This document shows positions 15,939-25,084 of a stretch of 64,000 bases of DNA, in pieces (position 1 is the first letter of the stretch; every line of letters starts with the position of its first letter). The notes beneath the pieces were generated by a model. That model saw only the letters and a list, made by a program, of their open reading frames with translations. It did not search any database and was not told the origin of the DNA. Both the position numbers and the translations under genes were made by a program. The DNA comes from VAZQ01 sp963744275 (GTDB lineage: Bacteria > Pseudomonadota > Alphaproteobacteria > Rhizobiales > Xanthobacteraceae): positions 1-64,000 of the forward strand of contig CAVUSX010000007.1 of assembly GCA_963744275.1 (NCBI GenBank), written 5' to 3'.

Positions 15939-17408
15939 TCAAATGTCGAGCTTGCGCCTGAGCAGATCGTTGACCGCGCTCGGGTTGGCCTTGCCGCCGG
16001 ACGCCTTCATCACCTGGCCCACGAACCAACCGACCATCGTGGGCTTCGCCTTGGCCTGCGCGACCTTGTCGGGGTTGCGGGCCACGATCTCGTCGACGAT
16101 GGCCTCGATGGCGGAGAGGTCGGTCATCTGCACCAGGCCCTTGGCCTCGACCAGCGCGCGCGGGTCGCCGCCTTCGTTCCAGACGATCTCGAAGACGTCC
16201 TTGGCGATCTTGCCGGAGATCGTTCCGGCCGCGATCAGATCGAGGATCGCGCCCAGCTGCGCCGCCGAGACCGGCGAGGCGGCGATCCCCATGCCCTCCT
16301 TGTTGAGGCGGCCGGCGAGCTCATTGATCACCCAGTTGGCGGCCGCCTTGGGGTCGCGGCCCTGCGCCACCTGCTCGAAGAAGTCGGCGGTGTCGCGCTC
16401 GGCGCTCAGCACATCGGCGTCATAGGCCGACAGGGCGTAATCGCGCACCAGCCGCGCCTTCTTCTCGTCGGGCAATTCCGGCAGCTGTGCCTTCAGCTCG
16501 GCCACGAAGGCGGCGGTGAACTCCAGCGGCAACAGGTCCGGATCCGGGAAATAGCGGTAGTCGTGCGCCTCCTCCTTGTTGCGCATGGGGCGGGTCTCGC
16601 CTTTGTTGGGATCGAACAGCCGGGTCTCCTGCTCGATCCGGCCGCCGTCCTCCAGCAGGCCGATCTGCCGGCGCGCCTCGTGCTCGATCGCCTGCCCGAT
16701 GAAGCGGATGGAATTCACGTTCTTGATCTCGCAGCGGGTGCCGAGCGGCTCGCCCGGCCGGCGCACCGAAACATTTACGTCGGCCCGCAGACTGCCCTTC
16801 TCCATGTCCCCGTCGCAGGTGCCGAGGTAGCGCAGGATCGTGCGCAGCTTGCCCACATAGGCCTTGGCGTCCTCGGCCGAGCGCAGATCGGGCTTCGAGA
16901 CGATCTCCATCAAGGCGACGCCGCAACGGTTGAGGTCGACCATCGACATGTCGTGGTGCTGATCGTGCAGCGACTTGCCGGCATCCTGCTCGAGGTGCAG
17001 CCGCTCGATGCCGATCGCGAGGGTCTCGCCCTCCGGCGTGGCGATGGCGACCTCGCCCTCGCCCACGATCGGCGATTTGTACTGGCTGATCTGGTAGCCC
17101 TGCGGCAGATCGGGATAGAAATAGTTCTTCCGGTCGAATACCGACTTGAGATTGATCTTGGCGTTGAGCCCGAGCCCGGTGCGCACCGCCTGCTTGATGC
17201 ATTCCCGGTTGATGACCGGCAGCATGCCGGGCATGGCGGCGTCGACCAGCGCGACATGCGCATTGGGCGCGCCGCCGAACGCGGTCGAGGCGCCGGAGAA
17301 CAGCTTGGATTGCGAGGTCACCTGGGCATGGACCTCGAGGCCGATCACGACCTCCCAGTCTCCGGTCGCGCCTTTGAGAAGCTTGGATTTTTTCGCTGCC
17401 GCGTTCAT
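15939..17408 (-). CDS. gatB: Aspartyl/glutamyl-tRNA(Asn/Gln) amidotransferase subunit B
   Basis: 489 residues, full length and unbroken. The N-terminal Val-Ile-Gly-Leu-Glu-Val-His-Ala-Gln-Val is the family signature. It is followed by the Tyr-Phe-Tyr-Pro-Asp-Leu-Pro-x-Gly-Tyr-Gln-Ile-Ser-Gln motif, the Asp-x-Asn-Arg-x-Gly segment and Glu-Ala-x-Asp-Tyr-Arg-Tyr-Phe-Pro-Asp-Pro-Asp. The C-terminal YqeY-like helical domain ends Leu-Leu-Arg-Arg-Lys-Leu-Asp-Ile. GatB binds the misacylated tRNA and phosphorylates the Glu or Asp before amide transfer. It lies downstream of gatC and gatA on the same strand, with a small conserved gene between gatA and gatB. Confidence 0.97.
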   Translation of the reverse strand: MNAAAKKSKLLKGATGDWEVVIGLEVHAQVTSQSKLFSGASTAFGGAPNAHVALVDAAMPGMLPVINRECIKQAVRTGLGLNAKINLKSVFDRKNYFYPDLPQGYQISQYKSPIVGEGEVAIATPEGETLAIGIERLHLEQDAGKSLHDQHHDMSMVDLNRCGVALMEIVSKPDLRSAEDAKAYVGKLRTILRYLGTCDGDMEKGSLRADVNVSVRRPGEPLGTRCEIKNVNSIRFIGQAIEHEARRQIGLLEDGGRIEQETRLFDPNKGETRPMRNKEEAHDYRYFPDPDLLPLEFTAAFVAELKAQLPELPDEKKARLVRDYALSAYDADVLSAERDTADFFEQVAQGRDPKAAANWVINELAGRLNKEGMGIAASPVSAAQLGAILDLIAAGTISGKIAKDVFEIVWNEGGDPRALVEAKGLVQMTDLSAIEAIVDEIVARNPDKVAQAKAKPTMVGWFVGQVMKASGGKANPSAVNDLLRRKLDI

Positions 17409-17499
17409 TTTCGCCTTGTCGCATTCCGGGACGGGAAACCGCAGAACACCGGTCCTTCAGAATGCTCTCCGGAACCCGATCATATGGTGAAGACGCCGG

Positions 17500-17802
17500 T
17501 CATGGCGAGGGCACCCCGGCGAGCAGCGCTCGCACGACACCGTCCCGCTCGGCCCGCAAGGGCCCGGTCGGCGGCGCCTTGCCGGCTTGCCCGTACCAAT
17601 AGCGCGCATTGGCGAGATCACCCTCGACGCGATGCAGATAGGCATGCACCCAGGCGCAGTCCTTGCCGCCCTCGTCCATGACCAAGCCATGGGCACGGTC
17701 CCAATCTCCCTTGGCTTCCCACCACAGCGCCGCGAGCGCGGGCGCAAGATCCGGCGGCGGCTTCGCCTTCGACACGCTGCGCTTGAATTCGGCGAGGGTC
17801 AT
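17500..17802 (-). CDS. Conserved hypothetical protein between gatA and gatB (100 aa)
   Basis: It begins Met-Thr-Leu-Ala-Glu-Phe-Lys and contains Ala-Ala-Leu-Trp-Trp-Glu-Ala-Lys-Gly-Asp-Trp-Asp-Arg-Ala-His and Trp-Val-His-Ala-Tyr-Leu-His-Arg-Val-Glu-Gly-Asp, then Asn-Ala-x-Tyr-Trp-Tyr-x-x-Ala-Gly. The helix pairs look like a degenerate TPR solenoid. From memory, a homologue sits at this place in many rhizobial genomes. It is cytoplasmic with no signal peptide. Co-transcribed with gatA, whose stop lies 34 bases upstream. Function unknown. Confidence 0.75.
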   Translation of the reverse strand: MTLAEFKRSVSKAKPPPDLAPALAALWWEAKGDWDRAHGLVMDEGGKDCAWVHAYLHRVEGDLANARYWYGQAGKAPPTGPLRAERDGVVRALLAGVPSP

Positions 17803-17835
17803 GCTGGGTGGCCCAAGTCCAAGCGGCCTGCCGCC

Positions 17836-19312
17836 TCACCACCATGGCTGCGGCGTGAACCGGCCGGCCGCGTCCTCGATGATCTGCGCCAGCGAGAACA
17901 GCGCCTCCTCGTCGAACGGGCGGCCGATGAGCTGCAGCCCGAGCGGCAACCCCTCCGCCGACAAGCCGCCCGGCACCGCGATCCCGGGCAGTCCCGCCAT
18001 GTTCACCGTCACGGTGAACACGTCGTTGAGGTACATTTCCACCGGATCGCTTTCGCCCTTTTCGCCGATCCCGAAGGCGGCCGAGGGCGTCGCCGGCGTG
18101 AGGATCGCATTGACGCCGGCGGCGTAGCAATCCTCGAAATCCTTCCTGATCAGGGTGCGCACCTTTTGGGCGCGCACGTAATAGGCGTCGTAATAACCGG
18201 CCGAAAGCACGTAGGTGCCGATCATGATGCGCCGCCGCACTTCCGGGCCGAAGCCTTCGGCACGGGTCTTCTGGTACATGTCGATCACGTCTCGCCCGGG
18301 CACCCGCAGCCCGTAGCGCACGCCGTCATAGCGCGCCAGGTTCGAGGAGGCTTCTGCCGACGCCACGATGTAATAGGCCGGCAGCGCATATTTGGTGTGC
18401 GGCAGCGAGACCTCGACGATCTCGGCCCCCGCGGCCTGCAGCCACTGCGCAGCGCGCTGCCATAACGTGTCGATTTCGGCCGCCAGGCCGTCGAGGCGAT
18501 ATTCCTTGGGAATGCCGATCTTCATGCCCTTGATCGAACGGCCGACCGCCGCTTCATAGTCGGGCACCGGGCGGTCGATGGAGGTGGAATCCTTGGGATC
18601 GTGACCGGCCATCGAGGTCAGCAGGATGGCGGCGTCGCGCACCGTGCGGGCGAACGGCCCGGCCTGATCGAGCGAGGACGCGAACGCCACGGTGCCCCAG
18701 CGCGAGCAGCGCCCATAGGTCGGCTTGATGCCGACGATCCCGGTGAAGGCAGCGGGCTGGCGGATCGAGCCGCCGGTATCGGTGCCGACCGCGCCGGCGC
18801 ACAGCATCGCCGCCACCGCGGCGGCCGAGCCGCCCGAGGAACCGCCCGGCACCAGCGGCGTGTTCGACCCGCGGCGCCGCCAGGGCGAGACGACGGGGCC
18901 GAAGGCCGAGGTCTCGTTCGATGAGCCCATGGCGAATTCGTCGTTGTTGAGCTTGCCGAGCAGCACCGCGCCATCGCGCCACAGATTGGCGGTGACGCTC
19001 GGATTCGTAGGTCGGTACGAAATTGTCGAGGATGTGCGAGCAGGCGGTGGTGCGCACATCGCGGGTGGCGAACAGGTCCTTGATGCCGAGCGGCAGGCCT
19101 TCGAGCGGCCGGCCTTGGCCCGCCGCGAGCCGCGCATCCGCGGCCCTCGCCATGGCGCGCGCCTGCTCGGGGGTCTCCAGCACGAAGGCATTGAGGGCGC
19201 GGGCGCGCTCCATCACGTCCAGATGCGCCTGCGTGAGCTCGCTCGCGCTGAAGCTCTTGCGGCGCAACCCATCGCGCGCTTGCGCCAAGGTGAGACGCGT
19301 GAGATCGCTCAT
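17836..19312 (-). CDS. gatA: Aspartyl/glutamyl-tRNA(Asn/Gln) amidotransferase subunit A, one frame break
   Basis: The start Met-Ser-Asp-Leu-Thr-Arg-Leu-Thr (19312) continues through Gly-Leu-Pro-Leu-Gly-Ile-Lys-Asp-Leu-Phe, with the catalytic Lys, to Thr-Tyr-Glu-Ser. Near 19000 one extra base shifts the frame, and the rest reads on as Val-Thr-Ala-Asn-Leu-Trp-Arg-Asp-Gly-Ala. The amidase signature Gly-Gly-Ser-Ser-Gly-Gly-Ser-Ala-Ala-Ala and Gly-Thr-Asp-Thr-Gly-Gly-Ser-Ile supply the cis-Ser and the nucleophilic Ser. Corrected length is 491 residues. GatA releases ammonia from glutamine for GatB. The gene should be indispensable here, so an insertion error is the likelier explanation. Confidence 0.93.
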
Positions 19313-19388
19313 CGATGGCCGGCCGCCCGACTTTGTCCGGCCGGGCGTCCGGTCGGGGTCCGGGCCATCATGCTGCCGCGCCCGACCG

Positions 19389-19676
19389 TCACTCGATCAC
19401 CTTCGGGACCAGGAAAAAATGGTTCTCGGTGGCGGGCGCGTTGCGCACGATGTCGTCGGCGATATCACCGTCGGTCACCGCGTCCTCGCGCTGCTTCAGC
19501 GCCATCGGGGTGACCGAGGTCATCGGCTCGACCCCCGACACGTCGACCTCCGACAGCTGCTCCACGAAGGCCAGCATGGCATTGAGCTCGCCCTGCAGGT
19601 CCGCGACCTCAGCGTCGGCGACCGCGATGCGCGCCAGATGCGCGATGCGGCGGACGGTCTTGGCATCGACCGGCAT
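19389..19676 (-). CDS. gatC: Aspartyl/glutamyl-tRNA(Asn/Gln) amidotransferase subunit C
   Basis: 95 residues from the ATG at 19676 (Met-Pro-Val-Asp-Ala-Lys-Thr-Val-Arg-Arg-Ile-Ala-His-Leu-Ala-Arg-Ile). It has the family middle Glu-Leu-Asn-Ala-Met-Leu-Ala-Phe-Val-Glu-Gln-Leu and the Gly-Val-Glu-Pro-Met belt, and ends Asn-His-Phe-Phe-Leu-Val-Pro-Lys-Val-Ile-Glu. GatC wraps around GatA and stabilises the GatA-GatB complex. It is the first gene of the minus-strand gatC-gatA-hypothetical-gatB run, 76 bases before gatA. Confidence 0.96.
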   Translation of the reverse strand: MPVDAKTVRRIAHLARIAVADAEVADLQGELNAMLAFVEQLSEVDVSGVEPMTSVTPMALKQREDAVTDGDIADDIVRNAPATENHFFLVPKVIE

Positions 19677-19878
19677 GGTGACCTCATGGCATGACGCCGG
19701 CACCACGGCCGGTCGCCCGCCGCCCTATAGCAGGCCGGGGAATTGCGGGGCAACACGGGCTCGCCGTCTCGCGGACTTCTGCACGCCTTGTGCTTGGCCT
19801 GCGCTTCCAATCGACGCTACCATATCGTGGCGCGGACGCGCGGCGCGAGCGACCGTGAGTCGGGGAAGGGACCGAAGA

Positions 19879-20847
19879 ATGCCATCGATCAGGAGCTGGC
19901 TCACGGGCGCCGGCCTCGTCACAGTTGCGCTGCTCTCGGCCTCGCAGCCGCAAGCGCAGGAGTGGCCGGCGCGGCCGGTGAAGATCGTGGTCGCCTTTGC
20001 GCCGGGCGGCAGCGCCGACCAGCTCGGTCGGCTGCTCGCAGCCGAGCTCTCGACCGCGTTCGGACAGCAGTTCTATGTGGAGAACAAGCCCGGCAACAGC
20101 GGCAGCATCGGGTCGGCCCTGATCGCGCGCGCGGAACCCGACGGCTACAGCCTGCTGGTGGCGGGCTCCGGACCGCACCTGACCGGACCGGCCATCAACC
20201 CGAATATCGGCTACGATCCGCTCAAGGACTTCACCCACATCGCCATGATCGCGGCCGACAGCTTCGTGCTCGTCGCCAATCCTGCGCTCGGGGCCGGCTC
20301 GATCGCCGAGCTGGTGGCGCTCGCCCGCACCAAGCCGCTGACGTCGTCGTCGCCGGGCGCCGGCTCGCTCGGCCATCTCATCCTGGAGCAGTTCAAGCGC
20401 CGGGCCGGCGTCGACATCCAGCATGTCCCCTCCCCGAATTCCGGCATGCTGGACGTGCTCGGCAATCACATCTCCATGTCGGTCACGACCTTGCTGACGG
20501 CCGGCGAGCATATCCGCTCCGGCGGCATGGTCGGGCTCGCCGTCACGTCGCGCGAGCGCAACCCGGCCTATCCCGGCATCCCGACCTTCGCGGAGCAGGG
20601 CTATCCGGATGTGCGGGGCGAAACCTGGTTCTGGCTCGCCGGACCCAAGAACCTGCCCCCCGGCATCGTGAGCAGGCTCAACGCCGAGGTCCGCCGCATC
20701 ATTCGGCTGCCCAGGACGCAGGCCTACATGACCCAGATGGCGCTCACGACCCGCGATCTCGATCCGGCCGCCGTCACCGATTTCGTCCGCCAGGAAGTTG
20801 CCTACTGGGGGCCGCTCGCAAAGGAAGTCGGCCTGCGGGTCCAATAG
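19879..20847 (+). CDS. Tripartite tricarboxylate-type (Bug/TctC) substrate-binding protein
   Basis: 322 residues from the ATG at 19879 behind GGGGAAGGG. The signal peptide ends around Ser-Gln-Pro-Gln-Ala-Gln-Glu. The mature start Trp-Pro-Ala-Arg-Pro-Val-Lys-Ile-Val-Val-Ala-Phe-Ala-Pro-Gly-Gly is the Bug signature, followed by Val-Glu-Asn-Lys-Pro-Gly-Asn-Ser-Gly and Ala-Glu-Pro-Asp-Gly-Tyr. Bug proteins are periplasmic receptors that close around small carboxylates. No TctA/TctB membrane genes are in the window, so transport would need an orphan partner elsewhere, or the protein may only sense its ligand. It converges with the next Bug gene; the stop codons are 11 bases apart. Confidence 0.93.
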   Translation: MPSIRSWLTGAGLVTVALLSASQPQAQEWPARPVKIVVAFAPGGSADQLGRLLAAELSTAFGQQFYVENKPGNSGSIGSALIARAEPDGYSLLVAGSGPHLTGPAINPNIGYDPLKDFTHIAMIAADSFVLVANPALGAGSIAELVALARTKPLTSSSPGAGSLGHLILEQFKRRAGVDIQHVPSPNSGMLDVLGNHISMSVTTLLTAGEHIRSGGMVGLAVTSRERNPAYPGIPTFAEQGYPDVRGETWFWLAGPKNLPPGIVSRLNAEVRRIIRLPRTQAYMTQMALTTRDLDPAAVTDFVRQEVAYWGPLAKEVGLRVQ

Positions 20848-20858
20848 AGCCCGTCAGC

Positions 20859-21884
20859 TCATGGGCTCGATGCATCGAGCGCGGCCCGCACCCGGGCCAC
20901 AATGTCAGCCGGGGTGCCGGCGAGCTTGGCGACCAGGGCCTGCACCTCCTCCCCGGTGGCGGGGCTCAAATCGAGCTGCAGCTGTGCGGCGTCAGCCATG
21001 AAGTCCGGGTCCTGCATGGTGGCATCGAAGGCCCGCCGCAGCGCTTCGACGCGCGCCGGCGGCACCTCGGGCGGCACGAAATAGGGCCGGCCATATTCGG
21101 TGCGCGCGAACATCATGGTCAGGGCCGCACGGTCGGCATCGGTCTTGGCGAGCTCGAGCATGGTGGGCGCATCGGGCAGCTCCGGATCCCGATGCAGACC
21201 GTATTGAGCGATGACCGTGATCTTCTTTTCGGCGATCCATTGCGGGATCGTGGTCTTGACGGATTGCCAGCCGATGCCGCCGATGCCCTCGACCTCGCCG
21301 CGCTCCATGGCGACGTTGATTTGCGGCGTCGAGTCGTAGCCGCGCACGATCTTGAACCTGGTTCCCAGGAACTTGTTGGTCACCAGGGGAAAATCGACCA
21401 GCGTGGTGCCACCGGCGGTCGCCCCCACGATCAATTCCTTCTGCAGCAAATCGGCGAGGCTGCGCACGCCGGCGGCGTGCCAGGCATAGGCCACATAGGT
21501 CTCGCGGTTGGTGCTGCCGATCCAGTTGAGCTTGGCGGCGTCGAAACGGGCGGCCGCGGGCTCCAAGAGCGGCGCGGTGGGGATGCCATTGATCGGGGCC
21601 GCCATCACGGTGCCGTCCTTGGGCCCGAGGCTGTAGAGCTGATTGACCATCACCAGCCCGCCGGCCGCAGCCTGGTTCTGCACAATGACGGTCGGGTTGC
21701 CCGGAATATGAACGCCGATGTGGCGCGCGACTGCGCGCGCGAACAGATCGTAGCCGCCGCCCGGACCGGTGCCCACCACCATGCGCAATTGCTTGCCCCG
21801 GTAGAACGCCGCGACGTCGTCCTGCGCGGCTTCAGCAGCACCGCAAACGCATAGGGAAAGGAGGATGCCGAGGAGGGATTTCAT
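20859..21884 (-). CDS. TctC-like substrate-binding protein, in frame with the racemase upstream
   Basis: 341 residues from the ATG at 21884 (Met-Lys-Ser-Leu-Leu-Gly-Ile-Leu-Leu-Ser-Leu-Cys), with signal peptide cleavage near Gly-Ala-Ala-Glu-Ala-Ala-Gln. The mature part has Phe-Tyr-Arg-Gly-Lys-Gln-Leu-Arg-Met-Val-Val-Gly-Thr-Gly-Pro-Gly-Gly-Gly-Tyr-Asp and Pro-Gly-Asn-Pro-Thr-Val-Ile-Val-Gln-Asn, the pattern of the longer Bug-like receptors. The reading frame continues without a stop from the racemase gene upstream. An internal signal peptide makes a real fusion unlikely, so I annotate two genes. It is the third gene of a minus-strand operon after the flavin monooxygenase and racemase. Confidence 0.85.
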   Translation of the reverse strand: MKSLLGILLSLCVCGAAEAAQDDVAAFYRGKQLRMVVGTGPGGGYDLFARAVARHIGVHIPGNPTVIVQNQAAAGGLVMVNQLYSLGPKDGTVMAAPINGIPTAPLLEPAAARFDAAKLNWIGSTNRETYVAYAWHAAGVRSLADLLQKELIVGATAGGTTLVDFPLVTNKFLGTRFKIVRGYDSTPQINVAMERGEVEGIGGIGWQSVKTTIPQWIAEKKITVIAQYGLHRDPELPDAPTMLELAKTDADRAALTMMFARTEYGRPYFVPPEVPPARVEALRRAFDATMQDPDFMADAAQLQLDLSPATGEEVQALVAKLAGTPADIVARVRAALDASSP

Positions 21885-22625
21885 CCCAAAGCTCAAGAAC
21901 GCGTGCGCGGGCGCGGCGGCCTTGCCGCATGCGAACAGACGTCCGGGACAACCGCCGCGATCCGGCCAGCCGAGCCGCGCGACGCAATCCCACACGACCG
22001 CCTGGTTGCTGGTGACCACCGGGCGGTCGAGATGGCGCTCCAGCTCCTCGACCACGCCGAAGACGGAGATATTGGCGCAGCTGACGAAATAGACCTCGGC
22101 GTCGGGCCGCGCCGCCTCGCGCAGGCGGTCGCGCCAAAAGGCCGGCGGGGCGGCGCAATAGGCGTCGCTGCCGTCGAGCGCAAAGCCCTTCGCATGCAGC
22201 ACCTGGTAGCCCGCCTCATGCAGGAACTCGGCCTCGTGATCGGTCGTGCGCTGATCATAGGGCGTGATCAGGACGATCTTGCGGGCCTCCAGGGCATCGA
22301 ACGCGCGCCGGATCGCGGTCGCCGTGGTGGTGGCGTGCGGGGCGCCGGCGGCGGCGATCGACGCCAGGATTCGCTCCTCGCCGCCACGCCCCTCGTCCAT
22401 GGAATTGGCGGTGCAATGAAAGGCCACCACCTCGCAGCGCGCATCGGTCAGCGCGCGGGTCGCCTCCTCGATGCGGGGCAGGACCGTGGCGAGCGGCGCG
22501 CGGTTGGGGCCGGTCATGCGCAGGCGCGTCACATGCGGCTGCACGCCCGCCGGAAACGCCTGCACCATCTCCGCTTCCACCATCCGGTTGGAGGATGGAA
22601 TGATTATCCCGACGCGCGCCGTCAT
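21885..22625 (-). CDS. Asp/Glu racemase-superfamily enzyme, maleate-isomerase-like
   Basis: About 240 residues. The N-terminus Arg-Val-Gly-Ile-Ile-Ile-Pro-Ser-Ser-Asn is typical of maleate isomerase and arylmalonate decarboxylase. The two catalytic cysteines are visible: Ala-Phe-His-Cys-Thr-Ala-Asn-Ser (Cys71) and Phe-Val-Ser-Cys-Ala-Asn-Ile-Ser (Cys183), with Thr-Ser-Asn-Gln-Ala-Val-Val-Trp downstream. Such enzymes isomerise or decarboxylate small dicarboxylates in the cytoplasm. Its ATG overlaps the stop of the monooxygenase gene (ATGA). No stop codon separates it from the Bug gene. The normal C-terminus probably lies near Gly-Arg-Leu-Phe-Ala, so a base error may hide the true stop. Confidence 0.8.
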
Positions 22626-23722
22626 TGGGCGGCCCGGGCTTCGCGAACCCCCATGCGGGCCAGCCGCGGCAGCACCTCGTCGCAGAAGAACGGCAGCTCG
22701 TCCGCATAGTTGACGAGCGAGACGCCGATCCCGGTCAATCCCGCTTGGCTGAGATCAGCGAGCTGCTTGGCCACGAAATCGGGATCGCCCACGATCGGCA
22801 GGCCGCCCATGCCCTGGGCGTATTGGTTCCGCTTGAGCACGAATTCCGGCATCGGAACCGTCTGCGGGCTGATGTTCTTGAGCGCCAGGATGCCGTCGAC
22901 CGCCGACCAATCGGCATGCTCGACCACGCTGTAGTGGTAATAGTCGTCGGCCTCCTTCTGGGTCGGACGGCAGGTGATGACCCCGACCGTATAGCAGCCG
23001 ATATCGCGGCCGCCCTCCTTTGCCAGCTTCTGCACCGCGGCCACCCGCTCCGCGGTCTCGGCGAGCGAGTCACGCGAGGCTTGCAGGAAGAACGCATCGC
23101 AATTGCGGATCGCGAAGGCCTGGCCGGTGCCTGAGGAACCGGCATTCATCATCAGCGGCCGGGTGCCCCCGAACGGCTTCGGCTTGCCGCGCACGCCCTT
23201 CATGCTGAAATACTTGCGCTGGAAGTCGAAATCCTCCTGGTCCGACCAGATCATCTTGATGACGTCGAGCCATTCCTGCGCATAGCCGTAGCGGTCCTCG
23301 TGCTCGCGCTGCTCGACCCCGAACATCTCGAATTCGCCTTCGTTCCAGCCGACCACGATGTTGAGGCCGAAACGGCCTTCCCCGATATGGTCGGCGGTCA
23401 CCATCTCCTTGGCGGCGATGACCGGATTGAACAGCGGCGCATGCACGGTGCCGAAAACGGTGATGCGCTTGGTCGAGGCCAGGAGGCCGGCCGCCCAGGT
23501 GATGGTCTCGAGCGTGGCGCCCTGGTAATCGGTGTCGCCGCCGTAACCCTTCCAGCGCCCGATCGGGAGCAGGAAATCGATGCCGGCCTCGTCGGCCATG
23601 CGGGCCAGCCGCAGGTTGTCGGGCCAGCTCCCGCTCCAGCGCTCCGGGACCTTGGTGACCGCCCGTCCGGACGAGCAATTCGACCCGAACAAGCCGATCT
23701 TGAGCTTGTTGGTGTTGTACAT
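22622..23722 (-). CDS. LLM-class flavin-dependent monooxygenase
   Basis: 366 residues from the ATG at 23722 (Met-Tyr-Asn-Thr-Asn-Lys-Leu-Lys-Ile-Gly-Leu-Phe); an alternative in-frame start lies 13 codons upstream. Family marks are Ala-Asp-His-Ile-Gly-Glu-Gly-Arg-Phe-Gly-Leu-Asn-Ile-Val-Val-Gly-Trp-Asn, the bacterial-luciferase fold FMN region, then Met-Phe-Gly and Met-Met-Asn-Ala-Gly-Ser-Ser-Gly-Thr-Gly. It is closest in pattern to the RutA/SsuD/SfnG group, which uses FMNH2 and O2 to open pyrimidine rings or cleave C-S bonds. No flavin reductase is nearby. It is first in the operon with the racemase and Bug genes, so it probably starts degradation of an imported organic acid. Confidence 0.88.
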   Translation of the reverse strand: MYNTNKLKIGLFGSNCSSGRAVTKVPERWSGSWPDNLRLARMADEAGIDFLLPIGRWKGYGGDTDYQGATLETITWAAGLLASTKRITVFGTVHAPLFNPVIAAKEMVTADHIGEGRFGLNIVVGWNEGEFEMFGVEQREHEDRYGYAQEWLDVIKMIWSDQEDFDFQRKYFSMKGVRGKPKPFGGTRPLMMNAGSSGTGQAFAIRNCDAFFLQASRDSLAETAERVAAVQKLAKEGGRDIGCYTVGVITCRPTQKEADDYYHYSVVEHADWSAVDGILALKNISPQTVPMPEFVLKRNQYAQGMGGLPIVGDPDFVAKQLADLSQAGLTGIGVSLVNYADELPFFCDEVLPRLARMGVREARAAQ

Positions 23723-23996
23723 CGAATAGCGGTCGCGCGTGAGTGCGTTGCGAGCGAGCACGATTCCTCCCCATCATTTGCGGCGGTTGGTCACGGATCA
23801 GCGATCTTATCCCATCGGCGAGGGTGATTGAAATGGCGGCGGGACCGGCGCGCAACCCGCTCCGGCCGCCCGGGCGCGCGAAACCGATTGCCAGCGCATG
23901 CCACAATGCCGAATATCACGGGCAAAAATCCGCAGGCGCGAGCTCGGTTTCACTTGCGGGCCGGCTCATGCCGGCTCGAATCGGCGGGAGAACGCC

Positions 23997-25016
23997 ATGA
24001 AGCGCTCATTTTGCCGCATCGTCTCTTGCCGCGTCATCTTGGCGCTCTTGGCCGCGCAGCTCATCCTGTTTCCGGTGCGGCGATCGGCCGCCGAGGAGAC
24101 CGCGCCGACCGCCAGGGCGTTTCCGGCCCGGCCGGTCCGGATCGTCGTGCCGTTCCCGGCCGGCGGCCCGACCGACATCCTGGCGCGCGTGGTGGCCCAG
24201 CGCATGAGCCAGGACTGGGGCCAGCCGGTCGTGGTCGAGAACCGCCCCGGGGCCAATACGGTGGTCGGAGCCCATGAGGTCGCCCGCGCCGCGCCGGACG
24301 GCTATACGCTGTTGGCCGCGATGGACACCACGCTGGTGATGAACCCGGCCACCATCAAGAACCTTCCCTACGATCCGTTCCGGGACTTTGCGTTCATCAC
24401 GCTCGCCGCCAAGAACACATCGCTCCTGATCGTGCGGGCGGACGGCGGGCCGCAGTCGATCGGAGAGCTGATCGCCGGCGCCAAGGCCAATCCGGGCAAG
24501 CTCAACTACGGGGCCGGCATCATCACGACCCGGCTGGCGGGTTATCTGTTCAACCATGAAGCCGGCATCGACGTCCAGCTGGTGCCCTACCGGGGCAGCG
24601 CGGAGGTGGTGCAGGGCCTCTTGACCGGTGCGGTCGATTATATCATCGACGGAGTGGCTTCCAGCCTGCCGCTGATCCAATCCGGGAAGTTCCGCGCCTT
24701 GGCCAAGCTCAACAGCCGACCGCTTCCTGCGCTGCCGGACCTGCAGCCGCTCTCGACCGCCGCCGGCATGCCGGCGCTCGACGACATCTCGAGCTGGATC
24801 GCGTTCGTGGCGCCGGCGCGCACGCCGCGCCCCATCGTCGACAAGATTCAACAAGAAGTGGCGGGCATGTACGCGGATCCGGCGCTGTACGGAAGGCTGC
24901 AGAAGGCCGGCATCAACGCGGTCAGCAGCACCCCGGAGGAGCTCGATGCCTTCTTCCGCAAGGAAGCGGCGCGCTGGGAGAAGGCCTTCAGGGACAGCGG
25001 CATCCAGCTCGAATGA
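23997..25016 (+). CDS. Tripartite tricarboxylate-type (Bug/TctC) substrate-binding protein
   Basis: 339 residues from the ATG at 23997. The signal peptide is long and contains Leu-Ala-Ala-Gln-Leu-Ile-Leu-Phe-Pro-Val. The mature start Phe-Pro-Ala-Arg-Pro-Val-Arg-Ile-Val-Val-Pro-Phe-Pro-Ala-Gly-Gly-Pro-Thr-Asp is the Bug signature, then Val-Val-Glu-Asn-Arg-Pro-Gly-Ala-Asn and Ala-Pro-Asp-Gly-Tyr-Thr-Leu-Leu. The two lobes are complete. It is divergent from the monooxygenase operon and followed 68 bases later by the hydroxyacid dehydrogenase gene, so the two are probably co-transcribed. Confidence 0.93.
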   Translation: MKRSFCRIVSCRVILALLAAQLILFPVRRSAAEETAPTARAFPARPVRIVVPFPAGGPTDILARVVAQRMSQDWGQPVVVENRPGANTVVGAHEVARAAPDGYTLLAAMDTTLVMNPATIKNLPYDPFRDFAFITLAAKNTSLLIVRADGGPQSIGELIAGAKANPGKLNYGAGIITTRLAGYLFNHEAGIDVQLVPYRGSAEVVQGLLTGAVDYIIDGVASSLPLIQSGKFRALAKLNSRPLPALPDLQPLSTAAGMPALDDISSWIAFVAPARTPRPIVDKIQQEVAGMYADPALYGRLQKAGINAVSSTPEELDAFFRKEAARWEKAFRDSGIQLE

Positions 25017-25084
25017 CCGAAGCCCTCCGCAGCGCGTCACCAGCACCACCCACTGCCACGCCCCGCATCAGTCTCGGAGTATCC

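Noticed and set aside
15795..17681. 628-codon open frame opposite gatB
   Set aside because: Antisense to full-length gatB, no recognisable motif, composition typical of antisense frames.
19743..21854. 703-codon plus-strand open frame across the Bug genes
   Set aside because: Runs out of frame through one binding-protein gene and antisense through the next; Arg/Gly/Ala-rich without structure.
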